Below, piece by piece: positions 11,989 to 15,212 of a stretch of 15,212 nt of DNA. This stretch comes from JBBRSL01 sp038245435 (lineage in GTDB: Bacteria > Patescibacteriota > Saccharimonadia > Saccharimonadales > CAIOMD01), in the NCBI GenBank assembly GCA_038245435.1, contig JBBRSL010000026.1, positions 1-15,212 on the forward strand, in the 5' to 3' direction. Position 1 is the stretch's first letter. The number at the start of each line of letters is the position of its first letter. The position numbers and the translations under genes were made by a program. The notes under the pieces were generated by a model, which saw only the letters and a program-made list of their open reading frames with translations, searched no databases and was not told the origin of the DNA.

Positions 11989-12768
11989 ATGGTTAAACTA
12001 CCTACTGAAGCAATCACTTTTGAAAATTACGAACAAGTTTATGACTATTACGATGAGTTTAGGCCGAATCCAATTTTATCTAAAATTGGGCATATTGGGT
12101 TGGCGGGTTTTTTTTGGCCCCGTGTCGAATTCGCACCAGGAGTACAAGAGTTTATCGCTGAGCAAACCACGTTAGGCAACCTGATGGTGCTTATTGCGAA
12201 CCATTCACGTTACGTTGACCATATGGTGCTTGATGCAGCCTATCAAAAAACGCCGACACTCCGCCCGCTTGTGGGAAACACAAGCATTTTGGCTAAAATC
12301 CCCTATTTCGAGCACCCTGTTACGCGGTATCTAACTGAACTTGGTGATGGTATACCTGTCGCGCGCGAAAAAGATGTTTCGCCGGAGTGGCAGCAAATGG
12401 CGGGCTTTTCTGTCGGTCGTGTTGCGCTACGTATGATTGAAACTACTGTAAAACGGATGCATAAAGGTATAAATATGTCAGGCTTCCCCGAAGGTGCACG
12501 CAATACGACCAGTGACTGGCAAAAACTTATGAAGCTTGAAGCTGGCTTTGCTAAAATTGCCTGTAAAGCTTGGAGAGAAAACATAGAAACGTCTGTGCTG
12601 CCAATCGGCATTGCCTATAAAAGTGAGACTAAGCGCGATGCGCGGTGCCCTGTCGTATATTTTGGCGAACCAAACACGGGCCCATTTGTAAAACCTAATG
12701 AAGTTCGAGACGAAATGCAGGTTTCGCTTCAAGAAGCGGTGAATCGAGCATATGAACACCATCAATAA
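11989..12768 (+). CDS. PlsC-like glycerophospholipid acyltransferase
   Basis: The 259-residue protein has the acyltransferase motif HX4D (H72-SRYV-D77, in IANHSRYVDH) and the later substrate motif FPEGAR (166-171) plus the proline-containing stretch near PIGIAYK. These are motifs of the LPLAT superfamily, whose best-known member PlsC adds an acyl chain to lysophosphatidate. There is no clear membrane helix. Saccharibacteria are thought to lack full fatty-acid synthesis, so it could serve in remodelling lipids taken from a host; that is inference. The start is supported by the extended -10 box 6 nt upstream. Confidence 0.85.
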   Translation: MVKLPTEAITFENYEQVYDYYDEFRPNPILSKIGHIGLAGFFWPRVEFAPGVQEFIAEQTTLGNLMVLIANHSRYVDHMVLDAAYQKTPTLRPLVGNTSILAKIPYFEHPVTRYLTELGDGIPVAREKDVSPEWQQMAGFSVGRVALRMIETTVKRMHKGINMSGFPEGARNTTSDWQKLMKLEAGFAKIACKAWRENIETSVLPIGIAYKSETKRDARCPVVYFGEPNTGPFVKPNEVRDEMQVSLQEAVNRAYEHHQ

Positions 12769-12852
12769 GTAAAACTAGCGGGCATACCTATATCTACTAT
12801 GTAGGGGCAGTTTCACTACTTAGTTCAAAATAAAGTTTAATATGTAGCGAGT

Positions 12853-13074
12853 TTAAGTTCTGCTTTTAGGTTGGGCATGGGTATGCAAACCGCTGAGTAG
12901 GTGCTGCACGGTGTGGCTAATTTCATTGACCGCTTGGTTAAACGCTACTTCGTTTGCTTTGCTCGGAGTTCGGTAGCCTGAAACTTTGCGCACGAACTGC
13001 AGCGCGGCAGCTTGAATGTCGTCATCTGTTGCAGATGGCTCGTAATTATAAAGTGTTTTAATACTTCTGCACAT
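12853..13074 (-). CDS. DUF2277 family small protein
   Basis: The 73-residue protein matches DUF2277: MCRSIKTLYNYEPSATDDDI, AALQFVRKVSGYRTPSKANEVAFNQAV, and a helical C-terminus. The family is common in actinobacteria and others and has no known function. The conserved start MCR-x-IK and a Shine-Dalgarno sequence (AGAGG about 7 nt upstream) fix the ATG at 13074. It converges with the acyltransferase gene over 84 bp (12769-12852) in which I see no clear terminator, and is divergent from the cupin gene with only 39 bp between them. Confidence 0.9.
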   Translation of the reverse strand: MCRSIKTLYNYEPSATDDDIQAAALQFVRKVSGYRTPSKANEVAFNQAVNEISHTVQHLLSGLHTHAQPKSRT

Positions 13075-13113
13075 GTAGCAACCTCTTTTCTTATATGTAA
13101 TACTACTAGTTAT

Positions 13114-13431
13114 ATGGAGCTACGCAAATATCGATGGTCTAAAGTTTATGAATCAGCCGAGGAAGAACTTTTGGCGGTGTTTTCGCACAAAAAAATTACT
13201 GCGGAGCGTTGGGACGCTGAACCGGGCGAAGTATTCGAGGCCTATGTGCACCCATATGACAAAACACTTTGGTGCGCCGAGGGGTCAATTACGTTCGTCG
13301 TTGACGCGGTGCGAATTTCGATGCAACCTGGGGATACACTTGATTTACCAGCAAACACAATGCACCAAGCCATAGCTGGAATGGGTGGTTGTATTTGTTA
13401 CGAAGCAAGGTTTAGCGCCGATGGTAAGTAA
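13114..13431 (+). CDS. Small cupin-domain protein
   Basis: The protein has 105 residues when started at the ATG at 13114. A longer reading frame from 13012 would run through the 5' end of the opposing DUF2277 gene and is rejected. The sequence has the cupin pattern: HPYDKTLWCAEGSITFVV (first motif with H and G) and MQPGDTLDLPANTMHQAI (second motif with PGD...P...H). Cupins bind a metal or small molecule inside a beta barrel; no substrate can be named. The next gene starts inside its last codons, so they form an operon. Confidence 0.8.
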   Translation: MELRKYRWSKVYESAEEELLAVFSHKKITAERWDAEPGEVFEAYVHPYDKTLWCAEGSITFVVDAVRISMQPGDTLDLPANTMHQAIAGMGGCICYEARFSADGK

Positions 13432-14251
13432 ATTTACATCATTTGTATACGAAAAACTTAAATTGCCCTATGCGCTACATATAGCGAGTGACGAAGGCGA
13501 AGGCCAGCCTGTGATTTTTTTGCACGGTATAGCGAGTGATAGCAGAACCTGGAACACGGTCTTGCCCCTTTCGCCCGAACTACGAGTACGTGCAATCACG
13601 TTTGACTTGCTTGGATTTGGCAAGTCACCAAACCCCGATTGGCCTGATTACAATCTCCAAGATCATGCGAAATCTGTAGCGCGCACTATTCGAGGGCTAC
13701 GGCTCAAGCAAAAATCAATTATTGTTGGACATTCAATGGGCAGCTTAATTGCGACTCAACTCGCCACGTCGTATCCTAAGCTAGTCAAACAATTGGTGCT
13801 TTGCAGCATTCCACTTTACTCTGGCGATGATTTTGACAGCTCAATTGATGCCTATAAAGGGTCGGGCCGACAGCTAAATAATATATATTTTAGTGTGTAT
13901 GAAAAGCTTATTCAAAAAAGAGATTTTACGCTTAACGGTGCAAAACAGCTTGAATCACTCAGCAAGAGTAGTGATCTTGATTTAAGTGATGCGAATTGGG
14001 GTTCTTTTACAAAGAGCCTTAAGAATGCGATTATCGAACAAGATACGCTTCATCAACTCGAAAAGCTTACTGCACCGATTGATATTATCTATGGTACGTT
14101 CGACCTACTCCTTTTAAGTAAGTATTACTCGGCGCTGGCAACAGTTAACAAAAATATTCACGTAACGAGCATCCCGGCGACGCATAGCATAAATATAAGT
14201 TATGCAAAAGTGGTTAAGCGCATTATTTCATCGTATGTAGAGCCTCAATAG
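13421..14251 (+). CDS. Alpha/beta hydrolase
   Basis: The 276-residue protein has the fold's marks in order: oxyanion loop HG (35-36), nucleophile elbow GHSMGS with S105, an acid in IIYGTFD and the catalytic histidine in PATHSIN near the C-terminus. No signal peptide or membrane helix is seen, so it is probably cytoplasmic. The ATG at 13421 overlaps the cupin stop by 11 nt and is preferred over a GTG at 13385 further inside the cupin gene; no Shine-Dalgarno sequence is visible, so translation probably depends on coupling. The substrate is unknown; esterase, lipase or C-C hydrolase are all possible. Confidence 0.9.
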   Translation: MVSKFTSFVYEKLKLPYALHIASDEGEGQPVIFLHGIASDSRTWNTVLPLSPELRVRAITFDLLGFGKSPNPDWPDYNLQDHAKSVARTIRGLRLKQKSIIVGHSMGSLIATQLATSYPKLVKQLVLCSIPLYSGDDFDSSIDAYKGSGRQLNNIYFSVYEKLIQKRDFTLNGAKQLESLSKSSDLDLSDANWGSFTKSLKNAIIEQDTLHQLEKLTAPIDIIYGTFDLLLLSKYYSALATVNKNIHVTSIPATHSINISYAKVVKRIISSYVEPQ

Positions 14252-14273
14252 TTGCCCATACCTCAAAAGCTTA

Positions 14274-14282
14274 TGCTATATT
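14274..14282 (+). promoter_or_regulatory. Extended -10 promoter of the quinol oxidase operon
   Basis: TG-C-TATATT (14274-14282) ends 11 nt before the cyoA ATG, which would leave a leader of only a few bases. No Shine-Dalgarno sequence precedes the ATG. Confidence 0.5.
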
Positions 14283-14293
14283 TATAAGTAGCA

Positions 14294-15190
14294 ATGGGCA
14301 AAAAATACAAAATAGTTTTTGGGGTACTTGTGTTAATCGCAGCAATCGTTGCTTTAGCGCTGTATTTAAAGACGGTTAACGTAGAAGTGTTCAACCCTAA
14401 GGGCATCATCGCTGAAAAACAGCGCAATCTTATCGTTTTTGCTGCCATTTTGTCGTTAGTTGTTATTGTGCCGGTATTTACCCTGCTATTTACCTTTTTG
14501 TTTAAATACCGCGAAACAAATAGTAAGGCAAAATATACTCCTGATTGGGATAGCAATAAATTGTACGAAGCAATTTGGTGGGGTATTCCGATAGTTATTA
14601 TCTTTACGCTGTCAGTTGTTACCTGGAACAGCTCACATGATCTTGATCCGTTTAAACCGCTTGATTCGAACGTAGAGCCACTTGAAGTACAAGTCGTCGC
14701 CATGCAGTGGAAATGGCTATTTATTTACCCTGATCAGAACGTGGCAACGGTTAACTACGCCCAAATACCAGTCGGGAGGCCTGTAACATTTACGATAACT
14801 TCTGATGCGCCGATGAACTCGTTCTGGGTACCGCAACTTGGTGGCCAAATATATGCAATGAGCGGTATGTCCACAAAGCTTCATTTAATGGCCGATCAAG
14901 CAGGCAGTTACAATGGTTCATCAGCAAATATTAGCGGTGAAGGTTTCGCCGGCATGCGCTTTAAAGTTAATGCGACATCGCAAAATGAATTTAACAATTG
15001 GGCTACCTGGGCACGGCAGGGTCAGGACTACCTGGGAGCAGAATCATATGCGGCTCTTGCGCGGCCAAGCCAGAACAATTGGCCAGCAACCTACACGCCT
15101 GTTCAGTTGGACTTATATGCTACGATACTTGCGAAGTATATGTTGCACACAAACACGCCTAACGAAATGCACATACAGGATGGAATGTAG
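14294..15190 (+). CDS. cyoA: Cytochrome bo3-type quinol oxidase subunit II
   Basis: The 298-residue protein has a first hydrophobic helix (about 8-26), two membrane helices of the subunit II hairpin (about 45-70 and 92-111) and an extracytoplasmic cupredoxin domain with QWKWLFIYP (138-146) and SFWVPQLGGQIYAMSGM (176-192). The CuA ligands of cytochrome c oxidases are absent and the protein has no cysteine at all, so it should be a quinol oxidase subunit and not a lipoprotein, unlike E. coli CyoA. It would assemble with subunit I, whose gene seems to begin 4 nt later. The oxidase reduces oxygen with quinol electrons. The nearby ubiE fits as quinone supply. Confidence 0.92.
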   Translation: MGKKYKIVFGVLVLIAAIVALALYLKTVNVEVFNPKGIIAEKQRNLIVFAAILSLVVIVPVFTLLFTFLFKYRETNSKAKYTPDWDSNKLYEAIWWGIPIVIIFTLSVVTWNSSHDLDPFKPLDSNVEPLEVQVVAMQWKWLFIYPDQNVATVNYAQIPVGRPVTFTITSDAPMNSFWVPQLGGQIYAMSGMSTKLHLMADQAGSYNGSSANISGEGFAGMRFKVNATSQNEFNNWATWARQGQDYLGAESYAALARPSQNNWPATYTPVQLDLYATILAKYMLHTNTPNEMHIQDGM

Positions 15191-15193
15191 TAT

Positions 15194-15212
15194 ATGAACC
15201 TAGCTGCTCAAC
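15194..15212 (+). CDS. Start of the next gene, probably quinol oxidase subunit I (runs off the window)
   Basis: An ATG 4 nt after the cyoA stop opens a frame reading MNLAAQ before the window ends. Six codons cannot identify a protein. The call of cyoB rests only on the usual cyoA-cyoB order and tight spacing. Confidence 0.4.

Noticed and set aside
12769..12852. Possible terminator between the convergent acyltransferase and DUF2277 genes
   Set aside because: Only a 4-bp CTAC/GTAG hairpin and AT-rich sequence are present; too weak to call.
13012..13113. N-terminal extension of the cupin gene
   Set aside because: It lies antisense to the DUF2277 coding start and shows no cupin-like sequence; the ATG at 13114 begins the recognisable protein.

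Overview
The window looks like chromosomal DNA of a Candidate Phyla Radiation bacterium, most likely Saccharibacteria (TM7). The grounds are compact gene packing, many small membrane proteins of CPR type, TGA used as a normal stop (which argues against Gracilibacteria/Absconditabacteria), and a cyoA start of a bo3-type quinol oxidase, which some Saccharibacteria carry. The assignment is inference from gene content, not from a marker gene.

Layout. 1-787: the first 41 codons of a UvrD-like helicase and a single-pass membrane protein, both on the minus strand. 788-1537: an RNA-rich stretch with one intact tRNA-Gln(TTG), a partial tRNA-Gln look-alike upstream, a folded segment repeating the tRNA 3' end downstream, and a candidate non-coding RNA with its own promoter and terminator. 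1538-4009: two small minus-strand proteins, a GT87-type membrane glycosyltransferase, and a lone response-regulator receiver domain. 4235-6498: a UbiE/MenG quinone methyltransferase and an unusual b6-like cytochrome b. 6546-10203, minus strand: a four-gene redox operon made of an FAD/NAD(P)H reductase with a membrane anchor, an ApbE flavin transferase, a ferric-reductase-like haem membrane protein and an anchored extracytoplasmic protein. 10346-10996: a divergent Crp/Fnr-family regulator. 10997-14251: Nudix, DUF1697, PlsC-like acyltransferase, DUF2277, cupin and alpha/beta-hydrolase genes. 14294 to the end: cyoA and the first codons of the next gene, probably cyoB.

How the genes may work together. 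Cytochrome b, the quinone methyltransferase, the quinol oxidase and the NAD(P)H-FAD-haem operon point to a small membrane electron-transport system with oxygen as one acceptor. The Crp-like regulator carries the RETVxR recognition helix of E. coli CRP. The only perfect TGTGA-N6-TCACA palindrome I found lies in front of the cytochrome b gene, centred at about -41.5 from the start inferred from a TACTAT -10 box, so this regulator is a plausible controller of respiration.

A second theme is translation start. Several genes that begin a transcription unit have no Shine-Dalgarno sequence. Instead they have an extended -10 box (TGnTAnnnT) ending 6-8 nt before the ATG, so their mRNAs should be leaderless. 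Some genes, including one inside an operon, keep clear Shine-Dalgarno sequences.
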